Notes: generated from the letters alone by a model not told the origin. Counted from the stretch's first letter, positions 38,027-48,764 are shown. The stretch is 64,000 nucleotides of DNA from Bradymonas sediminis (GCF_003258315.1 NZ_CP030032.1:3226501-3290500), one strand, 5' to 3'. Program-made: numbers and translations.

Positions 38027-39160
38027 TCAGAATTGACCCGACAAGGAGAGCACCGCGCCCTCTTCGGTCGGCGCGATGCCCCAGCTCGCGCTGATTTGGC
38101 CGTTGTCCGGGGCGTCCCAATGACGCGTCAAATAAGCCGACGTGCCAAGCCCTGCGACGATGCCCGCCATGGTGCTGAGCGCGAACCCTGTCGGCTCGTT
38201 AAATTCGGGATTGATGAGCACATAGGTCCCCATCCCGACGAGCCCTCCGAGGACACCGCCAGTGTCGATAACCAGCGCGCGCCCGCGGGTCATCGGCTCA
38301 TATTGAGACAGCAGCGCGCCGCCCACGATGCCCAGGTCGGCCATGCCGAGGATCGACCAGATGATCGCATCTGAATTGCTATCGTGGTTGACGGCCAACT
38401 GCCCCAGAGCGGTCAAAGTGCCGAGCCAAATACCACCCGAATTGGCCACAGACACCTCGCCTGCGGTCGGGCTCAACTGGTTCCAGAGCAGCGCGCTGAC
38501 CCCAATTCCCGCAAGCTGCGCCGGAGCCATGAACGCCGCGATGTCGTCCCCTGAATTGAGCGCGTTGCTGAGCATCGCGCCGTTAAACGCGCCCCAGAGC
38601 GTGCCGGAGTTGATGAGCGTCGCGAAGCCCGGGGTCACACCGCCATCGCTAGCGAGCAGCGACAGACCCAGCCCTGCGCCACCGCCCACGGCCAGCATCG
38701 TCGTGTAGAGGCGCGCATCATCACACTCGAGGGCGGAGCAAAACTCAGCGCCGAGCGCGATACCATGCACGGTCTGAAAAGCGACGAGTTCGGCGCGCGC
38801 CGCGTTGGTCTCCTCTTCTCCGTTTCGGCCAATATGATGGGAGGCTTTGGGCTTCTGCAGCGCGCGGGCCTGCAGCGTCGCCAAAGCATCGGCCGAAAGC
38901 CTGCTGGCTGGATGCTCGGGATATTGCGCGGCGAGCTCTTCGAGGGCGCTGCGCGCCGCCTTCTCGTCGGATTCAGCCAGCGCGTCGAGCGCGCGCTCTA
39001 AGATGGCCCAACCTTCCGGAGCGTCTTGGTTCGCAGTGGGAGTAGGGGCTGCCGCCGACGCCGCCTCCACCGGAGCCTCCTGAGCCGACAGCGCTCCAGG
39101 CGCCATAAAGCTAACGAGGCAGACGAATATGCAAAAGCTACGCTTGGGAAATACAATCAT
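38027..39160 (-). CDS. Exported protein with helical repeat N-terminus, paralogue of 37077-37967
   Basis: A 377-residue protein with a Sec signal (FVCLVSFMAPGALSA). Unlike its paralogue, it has an extra ~85-residue segment after the signal (WAILERALDALAESDEKAAR, YPEHPASRLSADAL) resembling a TPR-type helical pair. The remainder mirrors the paralogue (FCSALECDDARLYTTMLAVG, NSGTLWGAFNGA, WGIAPTEEGAVLSLSGQF). First gene of the pair. The shared domain's function is not recognised; the TPR-like part suggests that this copy contacts another protein. Confidence 0.55.
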   Translation of the reverse strand: MIVFPKRSFCIFVCLVSFMAPGALSAQEAPVEAASAAAPTPTANQDAPEGWAILERALDALAESDEKAARSALEELAAQYPEHPASRLSADALATLQARALQKPKASHHIGRNGEEETNAARAELVAFQTVHGIALGAEFCSALECDDARLYTTMLAVGGGAGLGLSLLASDGGVTPGFATLINSGTLWGAFNGAMLSNALNSGDDIAAFMAPAQLAGIGVSALLWNQLSPTAGEVSVANSGGIWLGTLTALGQLAVNHDSNSDAIIWSILGMADLGIVGGALLSQYEPMTRGRALVIDTGGVLGGLVGMGTYVLINPEFNEPTGFALSTMAGIVAGLGTSAYLTRHWDAPDNGQISASWGIAPTEEGAVLSLSGQF

Positions 39161-39315
39161 TTACAGCTCGGGGTTTCAGTAGAAAAACAACCGTCCATAC
39201 AGCAATTGAACGCCACATATAACACGTGAACTCCAACTTAAAAATTCAATGCCCCGCCAAAAAGCGCGGTTGGTCGAGGATTCTAAAACGTCTCGGTGGC
39301 GATGCTCAATGAAAA

Positions 39316-39348
39316 ACCCAAGCCCCCGGTCTTCTCCGAGGGCTTGGG
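39316..39348 (-). terminator. Rho-independent terminator after dodecin
   Basis: The stem CCCAAGCCC / GGGCTTGGG with a partly paired interior lies about 60 bases past the dodecin stop. It ends in TTTTTC on the minus strand. Confidence 0.8.
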
Positions 39349-39408
39349 CTTATACTTAATCGAGCCACACACGCCAGGCCCTAAGGGCGCAAACACGCGC
39401 GCGCCGAA

Positions 39409-39612
39409 TCAATCTTCGAGCAAGAAGGTCAACTTAAGGTTGACGCGATACTCGGTAATCTTGCCGTTCTCGACGGTCGCCTTTTGCTCCTTCACCCAGA
39501 CGCCTGCGATATTGTTAAGCGTCTTCGAAGCGCGCTCGACCCCACGGGCGACAGCGTCATCAAACGAGTTCGGGCTGCTGGCGATAATCTCGGTAACTTT
39601 TGCAACTTGCAT
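39409..39612 (-). CDS. Dodecin flavin-binding protein
   Basis: The start at 39612 (MQVAKVTEIIASSPNSFDDA) gives 67 residues, the normal dodecin length; GGGG lies five bases upstream. The family pattern is complete: KVTEIIASSPNSFDDAVARG, ASKTLNNIAGVWVKEQKATV and YRVNLKLTFLL. Dodecins assemble as hollow dodecamers that store flavin or CoA and limit flavin photochemistry. It is a single-gene unit with its own terminator. Confidence 0.92.
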   Translation of the reverse strand: MQVAKVTEIIASSPNSFDDAVARGVERASKTLNNIAGVWVKEQKATVENGKITEYRVNLKLTFLLED

Positions 39613-39851
39613 AATAACCCCAAAGAGTAACAGGCACCCAAAAGAGCGCCCTGCGTGAATAGTTTTGCCCACACAAAACGTGGACGGCCCACTCATTTCA
39701 TCAAACGAGTGCCTTCAAACAAAACACGGCTCGCGGACTGTCAAGCAAATCTGTGGGCGACCGCAAAACTGAGCGAGCTTCAAGTGGGTCCTGATAGCTG
39801 TTAATATGGGGCCAGCGTATTGTATTGGAATAACTATACACCGGACGAATT

Positions 39852-41750
39852 ATGAAGAGCCGCACGCTGCGATTCAGATCATCGCGTTGGTCTTTCGCCC
39901 TTGCTATCGCTGCAGTCATCGTTGCGACGGGCTGTGATGACGACACTGGCACAAATAGCATAACCGGCGATGCAATCTCCGACGGTACAACCTCGGGCGA
40001 TGGCACCGGCAATACGCCGGCAGATTCAGGCAATACCACGCCCGAAGATGCCGCAGGCGACGCCAGCCAGACGACCGATTGCCCGCCCTATCAAACCCGA
40101 TGCGACGGGGTCTGCATCCCCACCAGCACCGACCCCGACAACTGCGGCGGCTGCGGCATCACCTGCGGCGAAAGCGAAGTATGCTCGGGCGGAACCTGCA
40201 CAGAAGAGTGCATGCCGGGGCTCGAAATCTGTGACCGCCAATGCGTCGACTTCGGCAGCGACAACGACCATTGCGGGGCATGCGGCTCAGCCTGCGGTGA
40301 GGGCGAGGGCTGCGTCGACGGAAGCTGCGCGCCAGCAGCCGATTTGGGTACGCGCGACGAAGCTTGCGCAGACGGCGGCCCCCCCATCGACCTGGGTGAC
40401 ACCGTCACCGTCGAGCGCCAATGCTCCGGCAACCTCGCCGAGCGCACCTTCCGCTGGGCGGTCTGCTCCTGCGAAGATATCGACAGCACGGGGCGAGGCG
40501 ACGGGATGTTCGCCGATGCCTACGATAGCAGCATTGGACCCTATGTCCCTGGCGGTGAGGGCGGCGGCGTTGCGACCAACGGCTCCCTTAAAGCGAACTC
40601 CGGCTTTTATACCACCGGAACCCTCTGGGCAGCCGACCAATTTAATAGCGGAATCGCGGTCAGCACCAATAGCGCCGCGACGATCGGCCAGCGCCTGCAC
40701 GCCGGCTCTTCGGTAAACCTTGGAAGCGGCACCACCGTGGGCGGCGACGCTTATATCAACGGTAATGTGGCGGACGCCCTCGCAATCGGCGGCACCTTAT
40801 ACGCCCCGAATTCGGTCTCCGTCGACGGCGGCGTTACCTACGCAGATATTCAACACGGACCGGTCGATGTCGGTCTTCCCTGCGATGCCTGCGGAGTCGA
40901 CGAGCGCATCCCGGTGGGCGCGATTGTCGCCAGTCGCAGCGGGACAAATAACGACAACGACCTGATCGGTCTCGATCCGGATATCTTCTCGGGCGAGAGC
41001 GACGGCACCCGCCGCGTCGACCTGCCGTGTGGTCATTATTATCTCTCCGAAATCGCGACTACGCAGCCGGTGACCCTGGTCGCAACCGGAAATACCGCGC
41101 TGTATATCGGCGGGGACATCAACTCCAGCAGCCCCATTCACATCACGGTGACGCCCACCGCCCAGCTCGACATCTTCGTGGCCGGCTCGGTCAAAACGAA
41201 TACCGGGCTGAAATTGGGCTCGCCGAATTTCCCGGCGCTCCTTCGCATGTATGTCGGCGGGGTAGACGGCGTGCATGCCAATACAAGCGCCGACTTCAGC
41301 GGTTATATCTACGCGGTGCCCGGCGGCATTAAATCCACCGGCAGCCTCGAGGTTTTCGGCGGCGTCTTCGGCCAAAGCGTGGCGACGAACGACGAGGGAA
41401 GATATCACTTTGACCGCCGCATCAACGTCATCGGGGACTCCTGCCCGGATCCCGCAGACAACCCCGATCCAGATCCGGATCCCAACCCCGGCCCCGACGC
41501 GGGAACCGATCCTGAGCCAGACGCGGGAGCGGACGCAGGCCCAGACGCGGGCACCGAACCCGAACCGGATATCTGCGGCACGACCTCCGACGAATGCGGC
41601 TCCTCAAGCGATTGCTGCGCCCCGCTGATTTGCGGCAGCGCCGGCGAATGCGTCTTGATGGAGTGCCAGCCGGCCAACGCCGCGTGCACCAGCAATGATG
41701 ATTGTTGCTCGGGCGGCTGTGGGAATAATGGCTTCTGCGTCGTTGGCTAA
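39852..41750 (+). CDS. Cysteine-rich polymer-forming-type surface lipoprotein, copy 1 of 3
   Basis: A 632-residue lipoprotein (VIVATGC, C28). The order is a Thr/Asp/Gly linker, two or three cysteine modules (CDGVCIPTSTDPDNCGGCG, CSGGTC), a unique ~100-residue segment (VERQCSGNLAERTFRW), and a long beta-solenoid-like domain with repeated GG turns (TIGQRLHAGSSVNLG, TALYIGGDINSSSPIHI, AQLDIFVAGSVKTNTG, LRMYVGG). A Pro/Asp/Gly linker then leads to a C-terminal knot-like Cys domain (SSDCCAPLICGSAGEC, DDCCSGGCGNNGFC). The solenoid resembles bactofilin or DUF7305-type domains; that name is recalled, not checked. It is the first of three tandem paralogues, each its own transcription unit. Confidence 0.7.
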   Translation: MKSRTLRFRSSRWSFALAIAAVIVATGCDDDTGTNSITGDAISDGTTSGDGTGNTPADSGNTTPEDAAGDASQTTDCPPYQTRCDGVCIPTSTDPDNCGGCGITCGESEVCSGGTCTEECMPGLEICDRQCVDFGSDNDHCGACGSACGEGEGCVDGSCAPAADLGTRDEACADGGPPIDLGDTVTVERQCSGNLAERTFRWAVCSCEDIDSTGRGDGMFADAYDSSIGPYVPGGEGGGVATNGSLKANSGFYTTGTLWAADQFNSGIAVSTNSAATIGQRLHAGSSVNLGSGTTVGGDAYINGNVADALAIGGTLYAPNSVSVDGGVTYADIQHGPVDVGLPCDACGVDERIPVGAIVASRSGTNNDNDLIGLDPDIFSGESDGTRRVDLPCGHYYLSEIATTQPVTLVATGNTALYIGGDINSSSPIHITVTPTAQLDIFVAGSVKTNTGLKLGSPNFPALLRMYVGGVDGVHANTSADFSGYIYAVPGGIKSTGSLEVFGGVFGQSVATNDEGRYHFDRRINVIGDSCPDPADNPDPDPDPNPGPDAGTDPEPDAGADAGPDAGTEPEPDICGTTSDECGSSSDCCAPLICGSAGECVLMECQPANAACTSNDDCCSGGCGNNGFCVVG

Positions 41751-41781
41751 GGCGTCGCGAGCATGATGAAAATCGAAGACT

Positions 41782-41820
41782 AAAAGCGAAGCCCCGCTAC
41801 GATCCGGGGCTTCGCTTTTT
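41782..41820 (+). terminator. Rho-independent terminator after copy 1
   Basis: A perfect 15-bp stem (AAAAGCGAAGCCCCG and complement) with an eight-base loop and a T run, 31 bases past the stop. Confidence 0.92.
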
Positions 41821-41998
41821 ATATCGAGCGCGTTCTACGGCTCACAGAGGCGAGCCTTGTCTTAAATATCCAGTCCTCAAAACCGAAAAATTTTCGGGCT
41901 AGCAACGCGATCTGAATACAGCTTTGTGTGATTTATGTTATTCTCCATCTCGTAGTCACTATTAATGACACACTGCAAATCTTCATTGGAGAAGAATA

Positions 41999-43969
41999 AT
42001 GCATCAACCTCGCCGTTCATTTAGGACGTCCCGCTGTTATTTATTACTCGCGATTATCGCGCTGATATTCGCTCAGGGCTGTGATGACGACACAAGCACT
42101 GGCGAGCAAACACTCAGCGATGCAACCTCCAATGACACGACTTCGTCGGACAGCGGAGGAAGCACCGATTCGGGTACGGACCCGACGGATTCGGGCACGG
42201 ACCCGACGGATTCGCAGTCGGACACCACGACGGATTCGGGGGCCGCAGATACGACCAACGACACGCGCCCCGGCGATCCCGATGCGAGCCAACCTCCAGG
42301 GTGCCCGGTATATCAGACCGAGTGCAACGGGGTCTGCATCCCCACCAGCACCGACCCCGACAACTGCGGCGGCTGCGGCATCGTATGCGGCGAAAGCGAA
42401 GTATGCTCGGGCGGAACCTGCACCGACTCCTGCATGCCCGGCCTCGATATTTGCGATCGTGGATGCGTTGACTTCGACAGCGATAGTGACAATTGCGGCG
42501 CATGTGGCAACGCCTGCGGCCAGGGCGAGGGCTGTGTGGAGGGTGTCTGCGACCAGGCAGCCGACCTCGACCCGCGTGACCAGGCCTGCGCCGGCGGCGG
42601 CCCCGCCATCGACCTGGGCGACACGGTCACCGTCGAGCGCCAATGCTCCGGCGAGTTGGCCGAGCGCACCTTCCGCTGGGCGGTCTGCTCCTGCGAAGAT
42701 CTTATCAGCAATAGCGGGATGAACGCGGACGCCTACGATAGCACCCTGGGGCCGTATACCCCCGGCGGCATCGGCGGCGGCGTAGCCACCAACGGCATGC
42801 TGCGCGCCAACTCCGGCTTCACAGTTACCGGCACGCTCTGGGCGGCCGACGAACTCAATACCGGCACCGCCGCCCAGACGAATATGGCCGCGACCATCGG
42901 CCAGCGCCTGCACGCCGGCTCCTCGGTCAAGCTGGGGACCGGCACGACCATCGGCGGCGACGTCTATGTCAACGGCGGTATCGAGCGCAGCATGACGATC
43001 GGCGGCACCCTCTATTCACCGAGCTCGGCCAGCATCAATAACGGCGTCACCTTCGCGGCCCACCAAGAGGGTCCGGTCGACGTCGCCCTCCCCTGCGATG
43101 CCTGCGGAGTCGATGAGCGCATCCCGGTCGGCGCCATCGTCGCCAGCCGAAGCGGCACCAATAATGACAACGCCCTCATCGGCCTCGACGAAGATCTCTT
43201 CTCGGGCGACAGCGATGGCACCCGGCGCGTCGACTTGCCGTGTGGTCATTATTACCTCTCCGAAATCGCGACCAACGAGGCGATCACCATCGTCGCCACG
43301 GGCAATACCGCGCTGTATATCGGCGGAGATATCAACTCCAGCAGCCCCATTCACATCACGGTGACGCCCACCGCTCAGCTCGATATCTTCGTGGCTGGCG
43401 GCGTCAAAACGAATACCGGGCTGAAGTTGGGCTCGCCGAATTTCCCGGCGCTGCTTCGGATGTATGTCGGCGGTGCCGAAGGGTTCCACGCCAATACCGG
43501 CGCGGACCTCAGCGGCTATATCTACGCGGTGCCCGGCGGCATTAAATCCACCGGCGGCCTCGAGGTCTTCGGCGGCGTCTTCGGCCAAACCGTCGCCACG
43601 AATAACGGCGGCGACTACCATTTCGACCGCCGCATCAACGTCGTCGGTGATTCCTGCCCCGACCGCACGCCCGACCCCGATCCGGATCCCAACCCAGGCC
43701 CCGACGCTGGCACCGATCCCGGCCCTGACGCGGGCACCGACACCGGCAGCGACCCTGACCCCGACGCCGGCACCGATCCTGACCCCGATGTCTGCGGCAC
43801 GGTCTCGGAATCCTGCGACTCCAACGGCGATTGCTGCTCCCCGCTCTTCTGCGGCAGCGCCGGAGAATGCATCCTGATGGAGTGCCAACCCGACAACGCT
43901 ACGTGCACGAGCAATAGTGACTGTTGCTCCGGCGGATGCGGCAACAACGGCGTCTGCTTCAGCGGCTGA
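41999..43969 (+). CDS. Cysteine-rich polymer-forming-type surface lipoprotein, copy 2 of 3
   Basis: A 656-residue paralogue of the gene at 39852. GGAG precedes the ATG, and the lipobox cysteine is again C28 (LIFAQGC). The domain order is the same: acidic Asp/Ser/Thr linker with repeats of DSGTDPT, N-terminal Cys modules, solenoid (TIGQRLHAGSSVKLG, TALYIGGDINSSSPIHI) and C-terminal Cys domain (NGDCCSPLFCGSAGEC). Several DNA stretches are nearly identical to copy 1, for example around 43302-43410 versus 41085-41195. It is probably expressed and displayed like copy 1; ligand unknown. It is bounded by strong terminators on both sides. Confidence 0.7.
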   Translation: MHQPRRSFRTSRCYLLLAIIALIFAQGCDDDTSTGEQTLSDATSNDTTSSDSGGSTDSGTDPTDSGTDPTDSQSDTTTDSGAADTTNDTRPGDPDASQPPGCPVYQTECNGVCIPTSTDPDNCGGCGIVCGESEVCSGGTCTDSCMPGLDICDRGCVDFDSDSDNCGACGNACGQGEGCVEGVCDQAADLDPRDQACAGGGPAIDLGDTVTVERQCSGELAERTFRWAVCSCEDLISNSGMNADAYDSTLGPYTPGGIGGGVATNGMLRANSGFTVTGTLWAADELNTGTAAQTNMAATIGQRLHAGSSVKLGTGTTIGGDVYVNGGIERSMTIGGTLYSPSSASINNGVTFAAHQEGPVDVALPCDACGVDERIPVGAIVASRSGTNNDNALIGLDEDLFSGDSDGTRRVDLPCGHYYLSEIATNEAITIVATGNTALYIGGDINSSSPIHITVTPTAQLDIFVAGGVKTNTGLKLGSPNFPALLRMYVGGAEGFHANTGADLSGYIYAVPGGIKSTGGLEVFGGVFGQTVATNNGGDYHFDRRINVVGDSCPDRTPDPDPDPNPGPDAGTDPGPDAGTDTGSDPDPDAGTDPDPDVCGTVSESCDSNGDCCSPLFCGSAGECILMECQPDNATCTSNSDCCSGGCGNNGVCFSG

Positions 43970-44001
43970 TATGCCGCGAAGCGAGCCCATCAAGGTGACT
44001 T

Positions 44002-44043
44002 AAAAAAACGAGGCCCCGGCGATTGCCGGGGCCTCGTTTTTTT
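44002..44043 (+). terminator. Rho-independent terminator after copy 2
   Basis: A perfect 19-bp stem (AAAAAAACGAGGCCCCGGC and complement) with a four-base loop and a long T run. Confidence 0.94.
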
Positions 44044-44232
44044 AATGCGAATTAGCCTCCAACCGGCCCGCGTCATCCGCGTCCAGCCATATCGAAACGC
44101 ACTGAGCAGCAGACATCAAAAAAAAAATGCCGCCAGGTGGCGTCACGATAGATACACGCCGGGTTAAATCTGCTATTTTAGCGGCACGAGCCACAATTTA
44201 TTGCTATACGCACGCATTCAATGGAGCCGCAA

Positions 44233-46065
44233 ATGCACGATCGTTGCCGTTATTTTAGGACGCCCCGCGGGTATCTCTCTCTCCTTATCATCGCCCTTGC
44301 CTTTGGGCAGGGCTGTAATTCCGACACAAGCTCAAAAGACACGCCCCTGACGGACGCCAGCTCCGCGTTCGATATCGTCGACAACCCGGACTCCAAAACG
44401 CCGCGCAATCCTGACACCGATATCTCCGCGGAGTCCGACGCCCAATCCGGGGAGGATGCCCACGCTGAAGACACCGGCCCGGAGAGCTGCCCGCTCTACC
44501 AAACACGCTGCGACGGGACGTGTATCCCGACCGTCGTGGACCCGAATAACTGCGGCGGCTGCGGCGTGACCTGCGGCGATGACGAGGTGTGCTCCGGTGG
44601 AACCTGCACGGACACCTGCATGCCGGGGCTGAATATCTGCGACCGCGCCTGCGTCGACTTCGCGACGAGCAACGCGCATTGCGGCGGGTGCGGCAACAGC
44701 TGCGCAGCCGGCACAGGCTGCGTTGAAGGCAGCTGCCTGCCGGCGGCCAACCTGGACACCCGGGAAGACGCATGCGCCGGCGGCGGGCCGGCCATCGACC
44801 TGGGGGACACCGTTTCGGTCGAGCGCCAATGCACCGGCGAGCTCGCCGAGCGCACATTTCGCTGGGCTGTCTGCTCCTGTGATAGCATCCGCTCAACGGG
44901 CCAAATATTCGCCGACGCCTACGACAGCAGCACGGGGCCGTATATCCGCGGCGGCGAAGGTGGCGGCCTGGCCACAAATGGGATCATCGACACGACCTCC
45001 GGTTTTATCACCACCGGGACCCTGTGGGCGGCCGATACATCCGGCCACGGCGCAGCGGTCCAGACGACCACGGGCGCGACCATCGGCCAGCGGCTCTACA
45101 CCGGCTCCAACGTTCATCTCGGTCGGGGCACCAGGGTCGGCGGCGACGCGTTCGTCGACGGCAATGTCCGGAGGAATTTGACTATCGGCGGCACCTTAAC
45201 CGTGCCAGCGTCGGCGACCGTTGACGCCGACACGACCTACGCCAATCTGCAACGCGCTGAGGTCAACGTCGCCCCTCCTTGCGATGCTTGCGATGTCGCC
45301 GACCGCATCCCCGTCGCCAACATCGTCGCCAGCCGCAGCGGCACCAATAACGACAACGCGCTTATCGGACTGGATGAAAATGTCTTTTCGCTCTTCGGCG
45401 GAAACACCAAGCGTATCGACCTGCCCTGCGGTAATTATTATCTCTCCGAAATCACCGGCAACCAGGGCGTCACGATCGTCGCCCACGGCAACACCGCGCT
45501 CTATATCGGCGGCGATATCTTGAGCAATGGCAAGGTGACGATCACCCTGACGCCCGACGCGCAGCTCGACCTCTTCGTCGCCGGTTCGGTTCGGGTCACC
45601 AACGGCTTTAAGTTGGGCTCCCCGAATTACCCGGCCCTTGTTCGCGCCTATATCGGCGGGGACCAAGGCCTGCAGACCACCTCCGGCTCGGATATCGCCG
45701 GGTTTATCTACGCGGTTCCCGGCGGCATCCAATCCACCACCAGCTCGGAGTTCTTCGGCGGAGTCTACGGACAGACCGTCGGCTCGACCGGCGGCAACAA
45801 ATACCACTACGACCGCCTCATCAACGTCGTGGGCGAATCCTGCCCCGACCGCACACCGGGCGTCGACCCTCAGCCCGACCCCAATATCTGCGCGACCGCG
45901 ACCGACGCCTGCGAGTCCGACGCCGACTGCTGCTCCCCGCTGCTCTGCGGAGAGGCCGGCGAATGCGTCCTGCTCGACTGCCAACCGTCTAACGCCGCCT
46001 GCACAAGCAATGACGACTGCTGCTCCGGCGGCTGCGGCAACAATGGGTTCTGCATCACCGGTTAA
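44233..46065 (+). CDS. Cysteine-rich polymer-forming-type surface lipoprotein, copy 3 of 3
   Basis: ATG 44233 is preferred to the one at 44221: GGAG lies six bases before it, and the N-terminus then aligns with copy 2 (MHDRCRYFRTPRGYL; C28 in AFGQGC). It has 610 residues and the same layout as the other two copies: linker, Cys modules (CDGTCIPTVVDPNNCGGCG), solenoid (TIGQRLYTGSNVHLG, TALYIGGDILSNGKVTI) and C-terminal Cys domain (DADCCSPLLCGEAGEC). It is more divergent than copies 1 and 2 are from each other, and its late Pro/Asp linker is shorter. It is followed by a perfect palindromic terminator. Confidence 0.7.
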   Translation: MHDRCRYFRTPRGYLSLLIIALAFGQGCNSDTSSKDTPLTDASSAFDIVDNPDSKTPRNPDTDISAESDAQSGEDAHAEDTGPESCPLYQTRCDGTCIPTVVDPNNCGGCGVTCGDDEVCSGGTCTDTCMPGLNICDRACVDFATSNAHCGGCGNSCAAGTGCVEGSCLPAANLDTREDACAGGGPAIDLGDTVSVERQCTGELAERTFRWAVCSCDSIRSTGQIFADAYDSSTGPYIRGGEGGGLATNGIIDTTSGFITTGTLWAADTSGHGAAVQTTTGATIGQRLYTGSNVHLGRGTRVGGDAFVDGNVRRNLTIGGTLTVPASATVDADTTYANLQRAEVNVAPPCDACDVADRIPVANIVASRSGTNNDNALIGLDENVFSLFGGNTKRIDLPCGNYYLSEITGNQGVTIVAHGNTALYIGGDILSNGKVTITLTPDAQLDLFVAGSVRVTNGFKLGSPNYPALVRAYIGGDQGLQTTSGSDIAGFIYAVPGGIQSTTSSEFFGGVYGQTVGSTGGNKYHYDRLINVVGESCPDRTPGVDPQPDPNICATATDACESDADCCSPLLCGEAGECVLLDCQPSNAACTSNDDCCSGGCGNNGFCITG

Positions 46066-46098
46066 CCTCAGGGGAGCGTGATTGCCCCGGAAACATAA

Positions 46099-46130
46099 AA
46101 AGAGGGTCACCCAGCTGGGTGACCCTCTTT
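46099..46130. terminator. Bidirectional terminator (32-bp perfect palindrome)
   Basis: AAAGAGGGTCACCCAG followed directly by its complement. It lies between copy 3 (plus strand) and the convergent lipoprotein gene (minus strand), with A/T flanks on both sides. Confidence 0.9.
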
Positions 46131-46194
46131 ATATATTAGCGGATTCATCTGGGGCTATCCGCCCCCAAGGGACCCTCAAAATTAGCCGAAGACC

Positions 46195-47094
46195 TTAAAG
46201 TTCAACGCGTGTTTCAACCACCTCCGTCTGCCACTCAAGTTCATCTTCGGGGACGTCGCAGCTGGTCTCATAGGCGTCGGGAATCTCGGGCACCCGCTGC
46301 TGCTCGATCGTGACGACCAACTCAATTTTACCGGCCTCGCCCTGCTCGATCGACCAGGCCTGGATGGTGTCGGCGACAATATCCTCGATCAGACACGCGC
46401 CGTCGTTGCGCTCAACTTCGGCCAGGCGCTTGCTCTGCGCTTTTTGCTCGCCCGAGGGGGTGAGCCCCTCAAAAGAATAGAGGTCGAGCGCGTCCATCGA
46501 ATACCCCTGTCGCATCGCGCTGCTCATGCAGACCAGCTCGTCTCGCCCGTCCTCTCGGGCAAAACGCTTACACTCCTGAAAGAGGCCGCCGGGCTGGATA
46601 TCCACGACCTCCATCGAATCGCCAACTTCGCGCAACAGCACGCGCCCGCCGTACCCGCCCGCCGCGCTGTCGCAACCGGTGTATTCGGCGAGAACTTCGC
46701 TTTGCCCAGGCCCACTAAAACTACCGGGCGTAATATGCTGAATGATAAAATTCGGCCCGTCGGCGCCCTCGGTAAATGACGGACAGGTCGAGCACGCGAC
46801 GTCGGCCTCTTCGCCCTCGAGCCCCTCGCTCGAAATCTGCTCGAAGCCCCCCTCACAGACCTGCGCGAGGATCGCCTTCTTCATCTCCATCGACGGCACC
46901 ACACGCACCGATTCGCCCTCAACGTCATCCGCGCCTCCTTCAGCTTGCGCGCTCACCGCCTTCACCTCGGCTGAGTCCCCCTGAATCGCCGCCGGGGCCG
47001 TGCTCGCGCAACCGAGCACGCCGACTGCAGGCAAGGCGAGGGAAAGAAGCAACACAGCGATGCCACGCGTGCGGATGAAATCGTTTCGTCTCAT
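46195..47094 (-). CDS. Lipoprotein of unknown function
   Basis: The start at 47094 (MRRNDFIRTRG) opens a lipoprotein signal ending VGVLGC (C29); 299 residues. The longer open frame upstream is the shadow of arsC. The mature part is acidic, with cysteines in the middle (QVCEGGFEQ, ACSTCPSF, YTGCDS) and near the end (ETSCDVPEDE), and mostly beta-predicted segments (SEVLAEYTGCDSAAGGYGGR, GKIELVVTIEQQRVPEIPD). No family recognised. It is a single gene next to the arsenic locus, with no evident link to it. Confidence 0.55.
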   Translation of the reverse strand: MRRNDFIRTRGIAVLLLSLALPAVGVLGCASTAPAAIQGDSAEVKAVSAQAEGGADDVEGESVRVVPSMEMKKAILAQVCEGGFEQISSEGLEGEEADVACSTCPSFTEGADGPNFIIQHITPGSFSGPGQSEVLAEYTGCDSAAGGYGGRVLLREVGDSMEVVDIQPGGLFQECKRFAREDGRDELVCMSSAMRQGYSMDALDLYSFEGLTPSGEQKAQSKRLAEVERNDGACLIEDIVADTIQAWSIEQGEAGKIELVVTIEQQRVPEIPDAYETSCDVPEDELEWQTEVVETRVEL

Positions 47095-47269
47095 AGGTGA
47101 ACTCACTTTAGCGTTGAGCAAATCAGCAAAGAAATAGCGATGCGTCCCACGCCAATCTGGCGAGCGCGCAGGGTGTGTCGGCGCGGCGCTTAGGCCCGCC
47201 GACTTATGGGAATCGATAGTTAACGCCATGAGGATTGGGTGGGTCAAGGTGGTCCGTCGAAACACAGGT

Positions 47270-47719
47270 TTATGGGTCGGCAAGCCGCCCCGCTCGGGCG
47301 TGCTTGTCTGCAGCGAGCACCTCAAGACGGGAACGAAGTTGGTCCCGGATAACCCTGAAATGATGCAGCCGCTCCGCATCACTGAGCGCCTCGCCCTTGC
47401 GGTCAGGGTCTTGGAGCGGCCAGTGCAACCGCTGCGCGCTCCCCAGAAATGCGGGACAGACCTCTTCGGCGCAGAGGGTAATGACCAGGTCAACGCTCTC
47501 GGGCTCGACGTCATCCACCGACGTGGAAAAATGTGTCGACAGGTCGATGTCGATCTCGGCCATCGCCTGGATGGCAAAGGGGTTGACCCGACTCGGCGCC
47601 GAGCCAGCCGATTGCACGCGCACGGTCTCGCCGAAAACTTCGCGGGCCAGCCCTTCGGCCATCTGGGAGCGCGCGGAGTTAGCTACGCAGAGGAATAAAA
47701 CGGAGTCGAATGGGAGCAT
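47270..47719 (-). CDS. arsC: Arsenate reductase, thioredoxin-coupled LMW-PTP type
   Basis: A 149-residue protein. The phosphatase-like P-loop is C11-x5-R17 ([16 protein letters not shown]). Two further cysteines, C83 and C88 (LCAEEVC), stand where the plasmid pI258-type ArsC uses its disulfide relay, so reduction of arsenate to arsenite probably drains to thioredoxin. It follows acr3 by seven bases in the same operon. The C-terminal 60 residues ([17 protein letters not shown]) fit the family. Confidence 0.88.
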   Translation of the reverse strand: MLPFDSVLFLCVANSARSQMAEGLAREVFGETVRVQSAGSAPSRVNPFAIQAMAEIDIDLSTHFSTSVDDVEPESVDLVITLCAEEVCPAFLGSAQRLHWPLQDPDRKGEALSDAERLHHFRVIRDQLRSRLEVLAADKHARAGRLADP

Positions 47720-47726
47720 TATTTTC

Positions 47727-48764
<1,038 letters not shown>

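Noticed and set aside
46195-47577. 460-codon version of the lipoprotein upstream of the arsenic locus
   Set aside because: The first ~160 codons are the antisense-frame shadow of arsC; a lipoprotein signal starts at 47094.
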